DNA of 64,000 nucleotides from Isoetes taiwanensis. Lineage: Eukaryota > Streptophyta > Lycopodiopsida > Isoetales > Isoetaceae. Shown here piece by piece: positions 31,796-44,500 of the stretch. The translations under genes were made by a program, and so were the position numbers. The notes beneath the pieces are model-generated. The model saw nothing but the letters and a program-made list of their open reading frames with translations, ran no database searches and had not been told where the DNA came from. How positions within the stretch are numbered: position 1 is the first letter of the stretch; each line of letters opens with the position of its first letter. The DNA lies in NCBI GenBank assembly GCA_021234155.1, contig JAJEKV010000035.1:1242001-1306000 (forward strand), given 5' to 3'.

Positions 31796-32915
31796 GGCCC
31801 TTTTTCCACGACACTAATGTCTTATATTTTAGAAGATATTATTGGGCCAAGTAAGCAAATAAGACATGTTGGGTTTTCCACGGCAACTTATAAGACATGT
31901 CTTATAAGCCTTCCGTACAAATATAGAGTCTTATTTTCTTCCGGGGGAAACCCCCCGCCACAAAATAAGACGTTCAATCCCATCCAATCAGAGTCTTTCT
32001 TCGCCTGAAATTTAGGGTAAAAAAAAAATAGGACTGGAGGGAGACGCCGGAATGGAATGGAAGCCGGAATGCAATGGAATGACACCTTAGATTCTTGTGC
32101 AGGGAATGAAACGCCACAGGCCGGATTACCATAGCAGCAAACATCAAATAGGTCGGAAATCCAAGAGGTCAGAAATTTTCCAGTTCGTTTCGGTTTTCCA
32201 CTGCAGGTCGAAACTTTTCCAGTCGTTTCTTCAAACACTGAGCTATTCTGGTGACTATTCAAGCTGTTCCGGTGACGATTCAAGCTGGAAAAGGGCGGTG
32301 AAGTTTCTGTACTATAGTCAAAGCATCCTCTAGCGATTAGATGCCACAGTCAAATTGCAGGTCGGATTGGATGCCGTAGTTAAAAATTGCAGGTCGGATT
32401 GGATACCACAGGTCGAAAATTGGTTGCCACAGAGATAAAAAATTGTTGCAGACCGATTTTGTTGAGCTCGAATTCTTTGGGCAGAGGTCGAATCTTAACA
32501 TGGAGAATCAAAATTCTTTGCTGTTGAAATAGGAAGATAACATGGAGAATCAAAGAGTTTCTTTGCAAAGAGTTTCAAATTCCTTTCTCAAATCATTCTT
32601 ACAAGCGTGTCAAAGCTGTGAATTTGCAGCAGGATCCATTGCTAGTCACTTTTATATTCAAATCCAAATTCATAGCTTTGAAAACAGTAGAATTTGCATC
32701 AGTGCTTACAATTGAATTGCTGCAGCTCTACTCATGTGGAAAATCGAAATTATAAGACATGTCTTATATTAAAAGTACATGTCTTATATTTAAGCAATGG
32801 AAAACCGATTTTTTACGACATGTCCTATACATGACATGGAGCTGACATGGAACCCAAAAGGGTGTCTTATAAAAATATGACACCCACAAAATAAGACAGC
32901 TGTGGAAAAAGGGCC
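31796..32915. mobile_element. non-autonomous PIF/Harbinger-like element, 1.12 kb
   Basis: The ends GGCCCTTTTTCCAC and GTGGAAAAAGGGCC are inverted, and both are flanked by TTA (31793-31795 and 32916-32918). A TTA duplication and a GGCC-starting TIR are hallmarks of PIF/Harbinger. Palindromic ATAAGACATGTCTTAT motifs lie near both ends (31889-31905 and about 32750). The interior has degenerate CAGGTCGGATTGG repeats and no transposase. Confidence 0.82.
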
Positions 32916-33589
32916 TTACTGTCAAAATCTACCACTTTTTATACCACGAAATTCCTTCCGAATTAGAGGAGCTACCGCTTTAGCCCCCCGTTTCTTGTTT
33001 CGCCGATTTAGGAAGCATCGGTGACGACTGTTCCAAAGAGATTTACGCCCTTTCTTTTCGGGGATTTTAGATCTTCATTGCTCGGAAGATCGTAAGATTT
33101 TCGTCCAAGCGATTGCTTTCGAAGTTTTATTTCGCATTTTTTGGGCTAAGAGGCCATGAATCTTGCAAATGACTAAGCATCCCGTCCATTCTTTCATGAC
33201 CGATCCTAATTAATCTTTTAGAGTTCCCTCTATCGTCTCTTTGATATAAATTTGAAGCCCCGTGATCTTCAAGAGAAGCTCTGCGAAGTCTTGCGGATTC
33301 AAGAAATCGGATTTATGGACTTGCCGGATGCACAAATTTATTCTAAAAAGGGCAAATAATCACGTAAACACCGTGATCTACAAAGGGGCCTTGGAGTTTT
33401 AGTATCAAAAGGCTTTTGAAGATTTAAGCGGCAAAGAATGTATGAAAGGCAACCGCCTATTTCGCGTAAGCGGCGAAAAAAAAACTCCACCTTGATCCGC
33501 ATAACAAGTCGAAATACAAACAATAGTTACCCATCAATGAAGCCCTAGCCATAGCCATATCCTAGCTGCAGCCATAGCCAGATATCGGA

Positions 33590-33790
33590 CGTAATATGAA
33601 ACAAACGTTCATTACGTTTGGTAATTCGTCATTGGGGTCCTTTCGCCTAAAAATTCTCGGTGGCAGCCGCCCGATTTCGGTGCACTGCACTGGCTCGCCT
33701 GGCTCGCTCGTGCCGCCAAATTGCGGCGGGGGGGCGAAGGCTATGGGGCGTGAATTACCTAATACGTAATGACCATCAGTTATCTAAGCA
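33590..33790. repeat. inverted partner of the Harbinger-flanking sequence
   Basis: CGTAATATGAAACAAACGTT at about 33594 is the reverse complement of the sequence just left of the 1.12-kb element (GTAATGAACGTTTGCTTCAT at about 31773). A GGCAGCCGCC block is nearby in both places. The Harbinger copy may sit inside an older element with these inverted ends. Confidence 0.4.
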
Positions 33791-34310
33791 CGAAGTTACA
33801 CTTTTGTATTTTTTTGTTCTTGCTCTATATTCTGTGCCTGATTTGATTCTCTGTTGCAAAAATTATGAGCAATCGCAAAATGTGGGCAAGACACTACACT
33901 AATCTTGTAAAGCACTTGTAAAGCACTACGGTTGTAAAGTGCAAGATCTAGCTAACTGGCAAGCATCAATTTGATTACATTGTGACAAATCTGATCAGGT
34001 AAAGATCATGCTTAATTCTTTCCTTTATGCATCTTTGTTTATTCAGTTTGTTGATGATCATGAGTTCCTTTTGCTATTTAAAGTTAAAGTACTTCTTTTC
34101 ATTTGGCAGATGTAAAACTTGAAGGTAGTACAAGATAGTGAGGTTGTTAGTGATTCAAATTAGAGGCACAAATCTAGATTTTCAGCCCATATATTTGGAG
34201 TCACCCAAACTGAATAGAGCAAATGCAGTAAAAATCATGTTTGGTACTTTTGGCACCTTGGATTAAGAAACATTAGAAGAAGAGAATGTCCATGAAGAGA
34301 CGATGAGGAA

Positions 34311-35108
34311 ATGGAAAATGAAGACAACAGAATTGATGATTCATTATCAGATGTGCAACAAACCTTACACTGGAAGATCCAATTTCAAAATCAAAGGTGT
34401 TGCCATGAAAGAAACATTGCAAATCAAATTAACATGATGGAAAGCTGGGCACGTATGAGGTGTTGCCATGAAAGGAACATCGCAAATGAAAGTAACATGA
34501 TGGAAAGCTAGCCACATATGAGAGTCTGGAGGATGATATTAATGAAAATTTTGATGCAACTTTTATGATGGAAATGATTTCAGAGACTCTTGATCCAATT
34601 AGGTTGAGTAGACCTACACCACCACCATTGATACCTTTGTGTAGCATTTTAAAAAATGAGGCAGTAAGAACAGTGACTAGTTCTCCTCAGCAATTGTGAG
34701 AAGTATTTCAATTTGATGGTTATGGCCAGAAAAAAACAGAAAAAATGCTCCTTCAATTTGTCAATGCAAACGTTGAGGATGTTTAGATTGATGATACTAT
34801 AAAGGCGGGCTCAAACCCTATGGAGACAAATAAATGAAGAGTTTGAATTGGACATTCCAAATTCAGAGGATTGGAAAGATTTTAGTGGTCGCATGTTCTT
34901 GTGTTGGGATGAAAATGATCATACTGTAGCATGGATGGAAGAGACTGTGGAGGCTGGGCATGTGGAGCATTTATATCCACAACCCTTTGAAATTATTTGC
35001 AACGTTCCTATTGAAATTCATTGTGCTAATGTTTGTCAAATATCAGTAGAGTTGAATCATAACATAGAACGGAAAATTATTTTCTTATTGGCAAGCATTT
35101 TTCTCTGA
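34311..35108 (+). pseudogene. unrecognised coding remnant with 63-bp tandem repeat
   Basis: A 66-codon frame from 34311 contains an in-frame duplication of 63 bp (RCCHERNIAN twice). After a gap with stops, a second frame to 35108 reads EFELDIPNSEDWKDFSGRMF, CWDENDHTVAWMEETVEAG and PFEIICNVPIEIHCANVCQI. The text looks protein-like but I cannot assign a family. It may be a decayed gene or captured transposon ORF. Confidence 0.35.
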
Positions 35109-35441
35109 TCTTCAGCCTGATTTTTCTTTGATTTTTCCCCTGTGCTGCAGTGGCCAATTGGGTTTCAATCCTCCCTTGGGATATGCATTTTAGAAATTTG
35201 AGATCCGCAATATGCCCCTATTTTGATTTGATATAGCCAGATCCAGTGTTACAAACCTCTCCGCAAACCATATCCAAATCCAGGTGTTCGCAAAGCCGCC
35301 TAGCAAAAAGTGTTCATCTAACTTAAAAACCACGTGCCACTTAAATGATATGTTCATTTAACGCTAAAATCACGCGTTGCTTAAATCTTAGTTTAGATTG
35401 TGGCATAAGAATTATCCGAACAGATATTAATTGGAGAGAAG

Positions 35442-36875
35442 ATGTCGGTGGCGCAGACTATAGTGGCAACAGGAGATGGAAAGGGGGCAAGCCCCGAAGA
35501 GAAAGTCGTATGCCCAGCCCCGGAGGCTGCACCCAGCGACTCGTCAACAGCAGAATTCGGCTTTGGAGAAACAGGTTCTGGAAGTAACGGCAAAAAGATA
35601 GGTCGATGGGATTGGGGTTTGCAGATGCGGGAATCTTTGACCATGGCAAGACAAGGAGTGCTGGCAGAAGAAAGGATGGAACTTGAAACAGTAAATCATG
35701 TACCTGGAAAAGGAAAAACAGAGGTAAATAGCTCGCCTTTAGCCATAGATTGCTGTATGGAAGATATGCAAATGGGAATGTTGAAAAATTGCGGAAATAA
35801 GGAGCCCGTTGTTAATAATAATGCAGCTGCAAGTTCTAATCCATGGAAACAGGAAAAGACAGTGGAAAGAATCATAAGGCCCAGGTTTTCAGAATGGATT
35901 AAGAAAGGATTCTCTAATGATTCCCATAGCGGCAGAGTAGAAGAGGCACTGAATTCCCTTTCTTCCAAAAACTCATCTACCAGCTTAGAACAACTCCTTC
36001 GATCAGTAGATTGTAAGGCAGAACAGGGCAGCCTAAAAATAACGGCGATTGATCACTCTAAACATGTCAGGAACATGGAGAATTTAATTTCTAAAGCAGT
36101 GGTAGGGTTTTTTACGGGAGGCTTTTTAGATTACAAGAAGTTACAAGCATGGCTTACCAGGCATCTGGACGCTCTGAAAATGCCACAGTTTCAGAGCATC
36201 AAAGCTATTGGCGGTAACTTTTTTCTTATATTATTTGATGACGAAAAAGCTGTGGAAAAAATAGTATCCAGAGGAGTGGATCGGTTTGCAGGAGAATTTG
36301 TGTTATACCAATATTATACTCCAGGTTTTACCCAAGATAAAATGTCTGCAGTTAAACTTCCTTGTTGGTTTGAGATAGAACAACTGCCACCGGATATGCT
36401 AGATCCAGAATTTTTAATTGCCATAGCAAAGAACTTAGGGTCATATATAACTCACTCGATAGCAAAGGGACCAAGGATTTGTGTGGGCATCACTGCAGCG
36501 GAGGGTATTCCGCAGTTTACTATCGTGCAAAGTGGGATATATTACTCTTTGTTCAAGTTGAGACTCATAAATGGGTGGGAAATTAGAAGAATGTTCCCCA
36601 CAATGGAAATTAAAGGCCTGAAAGATTGCTTCATGTTCAGGCGAGAAACGCAAAGCAATGTTAAAGCGCCGGATGAGGAGGCAACAAAACCAAATGGGGA
36701 AAACAATGTGAGGGATCATTTAAATTCAAGTGAAAGGGAGCACGAAGAAATTTCAGCCTTTAAAGACAATCTAGAACTAGGGAAGGAGCAAGTGCGAGAG
36801 AAGGATTTAGAAAACAAAATGAAACATGTGAATCAGGAAGAGTGCGCGATAGTACAGCACAAAAATGGTAGCTGA
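35442..36875 (+). CDS. LINE ORF1 protein, DUF4283-like
   Basis: This intact 477-codon frame has an acidic, Ser-rich N-terminus. At residues about 215-325 lies a DUF4283-type RNA-binding fold (VVGFFTGGFLDYKKLQAWL, GGNFFLILFDDEKAVEKIV, QLPPDMLDPEFLIAIAKNLG). The C-terminus is Glu/Lys-rich. The CCHC knuckle that usually follows DUF4283 in plant L1 ORF1 is not present. It should bind LINE RNA to form the ribonucleoprotein. The start at 35442 is the first Met after the target duplication. Confidence 0.85.
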   Translation: MSVAQTIVATGDGKGASPEEKVVCPAPEAAPSDSSTAEFGFGETGSGSNGKKIGRWDWGLQMRESLTMARQGVLAEERMELETVNHVPGKGKTEVNSSPLAIDCCMEDMQMGMLKNCGNKEPVVNNNAAASSNPWKQEKTVERIIRPRFSEWIKKGFSNDSHSGRVEEALNSLSSKNSSTSLEQLLRSVDCKAEQGSLKITAIDHSKHVRNMENLISKAVVGFFTGGFLDYKKLQAWLTRHLDALKMPQFQSIKAIGGNFFLILFDDEKAVEKIVSRGVDRFAGEFVLYQYYTPGFTQDKMSAVKLPCWFEIEQLPPDMLDPEFLIAIAKNLGSYITHSIAKGPRICVGITAAEGIPQFTIVQSGIYYSLFKLRLINGWEIRRMFPTMEIKGLKDCFMFRRETQSNVKAPDEEATKPNGENNVRDHLNSSEREHEEISAFKDNLELGKEQVREKDLENKMKHVNQEECAIVQHKNGS

Positions 36876-37199
36876 CTCAAAAATCAAATGCGAAAGAGGA
36901 TCCCCAATTCAGGGGGCTCTACAAAAATTCTTAAAGGTTATAACTGTTCCAATAATAAAGCAACAATAGAGAATCATGATAAGGAAGCGCCTACTGATTA
37001 CATGGCAATAGAATATCAAGCTGTTAATGGGGAGTTTCCCAGTGCATAATAACAGATGGGCTGATTTGCCAATAGACGAAAGTATGGAGAATCTAGAAAG
37101 TATGGAGAACTATGTTAGTGAAACACCAAGAAAAAGGAGAATCACATCAGGACAGGAAGAGCAATATTGTGCAGTGACACCCGCCCAAACAATCTAATG

Positions 37200-40100
37200 T
37201 GTTCTCTAATGGAGCAAAAAGTTCTGAGCTGGAATATCAGGGGGATAAAATCTTCTGAGGCCAAAGGCAGTAGACTTTCTCTAGCATTGAAAAAAATTTG
37301 TCCAGATATTGTTTGTCTACAGGAACATAAATGTAAAAAGGAAGAAGTAGGGATTTTGCTTAATATATTAGGGAAAGAGTATGTGGGCATCATATTTTCT
37401 AGTGGCACCTCTAGCGCAGGAACCTTTATTGCTTGGAAGAAACAACTGAATGTTTTATCGACATATACTGATCACTTTGGGAGGTGCGCAATAATAACAT
37501 GGTATGCTCATGGTAAAAAGTGGGGTGTGATAAATATTTATGCACATAATCAAGCTAGACAGAGGTCATCCCTATGGGCCAGTGTAAAGAATAAGCTGAA
37601 AAACTTTGACCATGACGTATTATGGATTTTGGTCGGGGACTTTAACATGGTGGAAAATAGCAGTGATAGATACGGGAGCGGGACTGAAGTTGTACATGGA
37701 TTCGAAAGGGAGCAATGGATGAGTATGCTCAATGAGTTGGGATTCATTGAAATACAAGGTGATCCAGGATTTACGTGGTGTAATGGCTGGATTGGAGATG
37801 GCAGGGCATATGCGCGACATGATAGATGTTATATAAGCTCTCAGGCCATGCAAGAAAGGAACATGTCATTGTATCGGCATAACCTCTTAGAGAACTCCAT
37901 TTCAGATCATAATCCACAGTTAATATGCTCCTCTAGAGTTAGTACCTTTAAACCGCTTAAAACAGTCTTCAAGTTGAACCCCAGGTTTCTCAAAGAGGAA
38001 GGCTTCAAAACTCAGTGTAAGCAGATCTGGATTGCAGCTAGCAAAAATAAGCGAGGAATGGAAGCCATGATTGCGTCTTTAGCTGCAATTAAAAAATTTG
38101 CTAAAGCTTGGGGTCGTGACAAGGTGGCTGAAGAAAATGCTTTGCTGGAATCACTATATGCAGAATTGACAGAACTTAGAAGAAATGTCAGTAGTTCAGG
38201 TGAAAGGGAAAAAGCAGTTTTGCTGGAAATTAAGAGACTAGAATTGGTCAAAATTCAACAAGTCAAAATTAAAGCAGGATTGACATGGATTAAGGAAGGT
38301 GACAAATGTACAGGTTTCGTTTTTAGGGCTGCAAGGCAAAGAAAACAATCAGCCACGTTGTCTTTAATACAGGGGGAGGACGGATCCATCATTCGGAATC
38401 CTCAGCAGGTGAAAGAGGTTGTTTTCAAATATTTTGAAGACTTCTTTAAAAAAAAGAATATAAATTTTCAAAGTTGCTTTGAGGAGTTAATTCTTTCAAA
38501 GGTGGTATCTAAAGTATCTGCATCGCAAAGGGAACAACTCGGACAGCCGCTCTCCATCGAGGATATGCGTGAGGCTGTCTATTCTTTGGCTAAAAACAAT
38601 TGTCCGGGTATTGACGGCATTCCAGCAGAATTTTTTCAGGAATATTGGGAATGGGTACAACAGTTTGTATACAGTGCTTATCAGGACTTTCTACAAGCAG
38701 ATAATTTGGACAGCAAACTAAACACCGGGTGTATTACCCTAATCCCGAATGTGAAGGATCCGAAAGTCATAGGGGACTGGAGGCCTATTACCTTGCTGTC
38801 AACCTTCTATAAAATTATAGCAAAAGGATATGCGGAAAAAATAAAGCCTATTTTGATGGAACATATATCCAAAGTCCAGTCAGGATTCATTCCAAGAAGA
38901 AGTATTCTCAGTAATATTGCAGCAGCCTTTGAAGGCATACATTGGGCAAGAAAGACACACCAGAAGGTACTCTATCTAAAGCTTGACTTAAAAAAGGCGT
39001 ATGACAGTGTGAGCTGGTCCTTTTTGGAAAAGATGTTGCTTGCTTTCGGCTGTGGACAGGAATTTAGTAACATTGTGACAAAATTGCTGAAATCATCGCG
39101 TGCTTCTGTGTTGCTTTTCGGGGAGACTTCCCCTATCTTTGAAGTGAGCAGGGGCATTCGGCAAGGTTGCCCCTTGGCGCCTTTTCTTTTTGATATTGTC
39201 GCAGAAGGGCTATCTCAGGTACTGTTGGCAGCAGTGGAAGATAGGGTTATAACAGGGCTGCAGATGGCGGATGGATCGCAACAAATTTGTAACCAATATA
39301 CCGATGATACTTTCTTGTTCTTGGAAGCTCTAGAAATAAATCTCCTGAATGCGAAACAGCTGCTGGATTCCTTCTCTATAGCATCAGGTTATTTTCTTAA
39401 CTGGAACAAGTGTCCATCCATTTGGCCACTAGATGAGCCTCTCCCGGCTCATGTTGCCACTTTTCCTTGGACCACTGTACCTGTTGGGTCCTCTTCGAAG
39501 TTGTTGGGTGTTCCAATCGGGGTGTGCATCTCATCCTCGAATATTTGGGATCAGATCCTGCTCAGTTTAGACAAACATTTGAGATGGTGGAAAGTTGGTA
39601 AGCTCTCTATGGCGGGAAGAATCGTCGTAGCCAAATCAGTGCTAAGCAGTACCCACATTTATGCTACGTCAGTGTTGTTGGCTCCCGAATCAAAGCTAAT
39701 AGAGCTATCAAAAATGGTGCGGAATTTTGTTTGGGGTGGAAACGAGGAAGGGGCAAATATCAAAGTGGCTTGGAGGAAATGCTTGAGATCTAAATCACAT
39801 GGAGGACTAGGAATGCTGGACTTTAAGTTACATAGCAAGATCTTAGTGTGCAAATTCATGTGGGAAATCCTTCAACAAGATTCGACAAAGATTCGACGTC
39901 TCCGGGCCTTGAACTCCTCAAACAGTCACTAAATCACTGTATACCGTGTGGAAAGCCATCCCATAAAGCAAATTTACCATGGGCCCTGTTTTATAAATTG
40001 AGGCCATATGCGGGAGCTTCGCCGTTTCTTAAAGGATTACTTAAAGCTTGGGAGACAGTTAAAGTTCTATGGCGCTTGGACATAAAAAATTGTTCCTCAG

Positions 40101-40975
40101 TATCTATGCCTGTGTGGTGGCTGCAAGTAGAAACTGACAGAAGCTGCGTGCCACTTTTTTCGGTGGTGAATAAAAGAACACAAAACAGATGGATTGTGGC
40201 AGGTATCTCTTGCGTTGGAGATTGGTACCAAGGTGGTGTGCGACGCTCTTGGGATCATTTCAAAGCGAGATTAAGGTGAAATCACGGGACAAACGAGTTT
40301 GGGAAATGGTATTGGCCAATATTCCAACCTATGCTTCTCCACAGGTAGGGGCTTTTTACCTACCTTGTGAAAACCTTGATAAAAAACATTTTGTGTCAAA
40401 AGGCATACAAGATTCTGCATGTGAACGAAGCGATGAATCTTCATCCTCAATGGGAGGTAACAGCAGAAGATGACCAACTCAATCAAATATGGAAATGGGT
40501 CTGGAAGAGCCACTTGCCACCAAAGGTATCCACACTATTATGGCAAATCTTGCATAGAGCAATGAGGGTCAACATATTAGTAAACAAGTTCAACTCTGAT
40601 GTCTCACCGAGTTGCCCAATGTGCGGCTTGGAAGCAGAGACGATTGAACATTGTTTCATGCACTGCACAGAACTCCGTCCGGTATGGGAACAAGTGAAGG
40701 AAGTGTTCGGGATCTCTTTACCAGATAAAGAGCTTTTGTTAGGTATGTATCCATCATCTTGGCCAACTGAAAAGAAAGTTGCTCTGAACTTATGTAAAGG
40801 ATGGCTCCTATGGCTGATATGGAAGAGGCGAAGAAAGTTAGTGTTTTCCCAAGAGTATATTCAGTTCAATAGCCTAGGGCCATCTTTAAAGCAGAAGATC
40901 AGTCAATATCTTATAGCATTTGAAGAAGAGGAGTGGGCTTCTCAAGTCCACGACTCTCTTTTATCGTTCCTGTAA
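37200..40975 (+). pseudogene. LINE ORF2: endonuclease-reverse transcriptase, frameshifted
   Basis: The main frame 37167-39932 holds the EEP endonuclease (LSWNIRGIKSSEAKG, PDIVCLQEHKC, LVGDFNMV, SDHNP). The reverse transcriptase follows (GCITLIPNVKDPKVIGDWRP, LKLDLKKAYDSVSW, GIRQGCPLAPFLF). The catalytic box is YTDD rather than the usual YADD. After 39.93 kb the reading moves between frames to 40975, with a zf-RVT segment (CPMCGLEAETIEHCFMHC). The likely start is near MEQKVLSWNIRG at 37209. The product would nick target DNA and copy LINE RNA. About three frameshifts break it. Confidence 0.92.
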
Positions 40976-41529
40976 AAGTTCCAAATCCACAGCTAAGTGA
41001 TTATCCCTACACAAACAAACATGTTGTGTAGGTGTATGATACCACTTGGCATACGTATGTAATTGATGAGCATCAATTAATATATTTCTGATCTTTCAAA
41101 AAAAAAAAAAAAAGAATTATCCGAACAAAATAAACCCAATTACATATGTAGGCCTAGGGATAAGATTGTATAATTAAAAGAAGGTTAGATACTTGAAGGA
41201 AATACCATAGAAGATACGCCAAGGATTAAATTTGAAAGTAGATAGCATATTCATATCAGGACATGTATATGTCTCATATGGAATATTCTTCTTGCATCAA
41301 ACTATAGAAAACCCTCTAAATCATCCCTAAAAAAACCCTCCAAAAATCTGCTCCGGAGCAGACTCGGATTATCATCGTACCAATTCAACTCTGCTTTCTC
41401 CTTCTACTTTTTCCATTTATTGGTTGTGTTAATGTTGGAAAAGAACTCTCCTATTTAATAACGTTTTTTGCACACAATTAGGAATCTTACCATTCCATTA
41501 GACAAAACAACATAATTAAGCATACTTCC

Positions 41530-44500
41530 TACACCTAGGAAGGAAGGAAGGAAGGAAGTTTATTTTAACGTCCACGGAGGCCAGAGGCCTATGAGACGGC
41601 ACAGAACAGGCAAAAAAGCCAAAAACCCCAACACCAAAAACAAACAATGTAATCAGACAAGAGAACCCTACTAAGGGATGAAAAAAAACCCCCACTTGGG
41701 AGGAAAACCCTAACAAAAGAGGCTCTCAAATACCATGCCCTTAAGAGCAAGTCCGACTACCGAAATCGCAGGATGTAAGCCCGGTCGCAAGCTACCATAG
41801 GTGATGCGAGTAACTGATGTAGCGGTGTGTCGAGCATCTAAGATCGCTGTGCACCGCCGGACATGGGCATATCTTGGCGGCACCGAGGGCATGGTGCTCA
41901 TCCTCTATCACGTGCATCTCACAACACCGACATATCCTCTCCTCCCCGGGATCCCTGTGGCCCGCCATTCACCCCCAAATAATTGCCCCAATTCCGAGGT
42001 AATGGGAACCCGCCCTTATGGCGCAATAGCTCCGCTTTCTTCACAGAGATGTGTGCTTTTGGCACCGATGGGGTCCATGCTCAAGGCCGGGATTAACCGA
42101 GCGTGATAGTGCTCGCCTTGGGCTTTGCAAGAGTAGAGGCATCCCACGAGAGTGGCAAAGATAGCCCGCGATCCAATTGCCCATTCTCGCCGCAAGATCG
42201 ACCGCCAAAGGCCACCATCCGCTGGTAATCCATAGACCACCTCCTAAACCATCCCTTACAAAGGCTCGTGCCATACCCTCTTCGCCGGGGCCCCCGTTAA
42301 CAACACTACTGTGGGGGCAAGCGATGCTCATCCATCCCATCCACCTTATGGAAGCAAGTAAGATGCCTTCGTGATAGCGTATCGTCAGTAAAGGCCGAAC
42401 CCCGCCTCATACAACAAAATCTGATACTGACGGCGGTGTCCTTCACTCCCAAGCTATATGTCAAGAAAGCTTTCGCACCCTTTCCAACCTATCCCACGAT
42501 TTTTGCTAACTGGGCCCCAAACCTCCACCCATATATAGCAAAGACCGGCTCAACCAAAGCTCTAAACAGGTGTGCCCTCCTCCAAATCCACAGAGATCTA
42601 TCCTAAGAACACGCCGCTTTTAATCGCATATAAAGCCTTCCAACACCAGACTGCTCTTCTCTCCACACACTCATCCCACAAAGATGTTAGTAGTGAAATC
42701 AATTCTCAGATACTTGAAGCTCGCGACCATCTCCACTTCCCCGCCCCCCGTAATAGAACTCAGGGATAGGGTGTTGCGAGGACAGATCGTGAGAAGCTTA
42801 GTTTTGTGCAAGTTCATGTCATTCCGCTGCCCCACGTAACCCACCGAGGGCATCCAAATGCTGCCCAGATAACGGCTGGCCATATGAGCTAGCAAAGCTA
42901 CATCATCCGCATATAGTAATCGGCTCACGAGGTCGCACCGGATAATTGCACCCCGCTCCCCATGGTGCCGCATCCACGCCTCCAAGCTATCAATATACAA
43001 CCCAAAAAGCGTTGGAGACAATGGGCAGCCCCGCTTAACTCCCCATAGTGCTAGCTACCTTCCGATCCTCATAAGGCAAAGGCAGAAAAGATAAATCCCA
43101 TCATAAAGCTGGTGCACCACATTCTCGCAACTCCCCGTGGAACTCGCGAATTTTTGCAACCTCGCCACAAGATGTCTCCTCGGGATCGGTATCATATGCG
43201 CCTTAAAATCTACAAAGCAAAGCAATACAAGTCCTGCCGCCATTCCGCTTGCCTCCATCAACACTCTCAAAGTGAAGATATGGTCGGTCGTGGAGTGAGC
43301 CGGGCTTAAAGCCCGCCTCGCCAATTGCCCGCACCCCGCCTCCTCGCCCACTTAGTAAGTTTCTTCTCCACCACCCCGCCAGAGCTTTGCAAACGGCCGA
43401 GCTTACCATAATCATCCGTAATTCGCCACGGCCATCCAGATATTACCAGCTTTATGAACAGGAACAACCTTACTAACCATCCACTCTGGGGAGCCCCTCG
43501 CCGAGCCCGGTTAATGATCACCGCCGTGGGCCCTACCACGATGGGCCACCCCATTTCAACAACTCGGCCTCGCAGCCCCGTAAGAACTTTGCCTTGCCAT
43601 TCGCCGGATGCTCTTAGACCTTGTTAACATCCTCCCCGCTGCGTGAGCCGCAAAGACCTCTCCTACCCGATCCGGGACCTGGCATTAGCTCCCGGCGGGT
43701 CATATAACTCCCGCAAGCGGTGCATCCATTGCTCCACACTTACATTACCAGCCACCGGGGCTTCTTATATAACACCTTACGCCAAAAGCTTTTGGCTCGC
43801 CATGAGCATGTCAAACAAAGCGCCCCGGTTTTCGCCATGTATCTCCCCTTCTTGGCTTTTTAGGAAGAGCTTATAGTCTTGCGGGGCTCGTGGCCGCAAC
43901 CGTGGATCTATGACAAAGCCGCAGCTGGCTCTTTAGAGCCTTGCAATCGACATCAAACCACGGGTTCTCGAGGAAAATGCGCGGTGTCCCTCCTTGAGGG
44001 CCCTTCACCGCAAAGGAAGCCTCTCTCAAGAAAAGCGGCGCCCCTCACGTACCATGCACACCTGCCTTGCGGTGTGTAGAAGCTATCAAACCCCCTGTAA
44101 TTCCCGCACCAACACTGATTCATACCGCCCCTCGCTCGATAGCGTGGGATGTATGGTAACCCTCCACGCCCCTTTGCGGTGTTCCGCTTATTGAGTGCTC
44201 CCAATTCGGCGGACATAAAGCGGGTAGTGATCGACAAAGCCTCCTCATCCCCTCGCGTTTGTGCCAATGGAGAGGCGTGTAACCATGTCAAGTGCTAATG
44301 GAGCGAGAAGGTAATCCAACACACTAGCTCCCCCATCCCGCCTTTATCACTCCCGCAAGTAACACCCCCGAAAGTGTGGCCATCATTTGATACCATTACA
44401 AATTACCATGTCAAAACCGGCAGTTTGGACACCGTTTCACGCCAAATGGTCTAGCCACCATATCCGGGAGTGCCGGTGTATTCTCAATAGCTACTGTCTC

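Larger units (their letters stand above)
35423..41114 (+). mobile_element. nearly full-length L1-type LINE
   Basis: The 14-bp duplication GAATTATCCGAACA (16 bp if AA is counted) lies at 35409-35422 and 41115-41128. The element ends in a poly(A) tail of about 17 bases. It has ORF1 (DUF4283-like), ORF2 with endonuclease, reverse transcriptase and a zinc-binding C-terminus, and a short 3' UTR. ORF1 starts only about 20 bases after the 5' target copy, so the 5' UTR is missing or very short. ORF2 has about three frameshifts near 39.93, 40.27 and 40.37 kb, so this copy is not active now. Confidence 0.95.
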
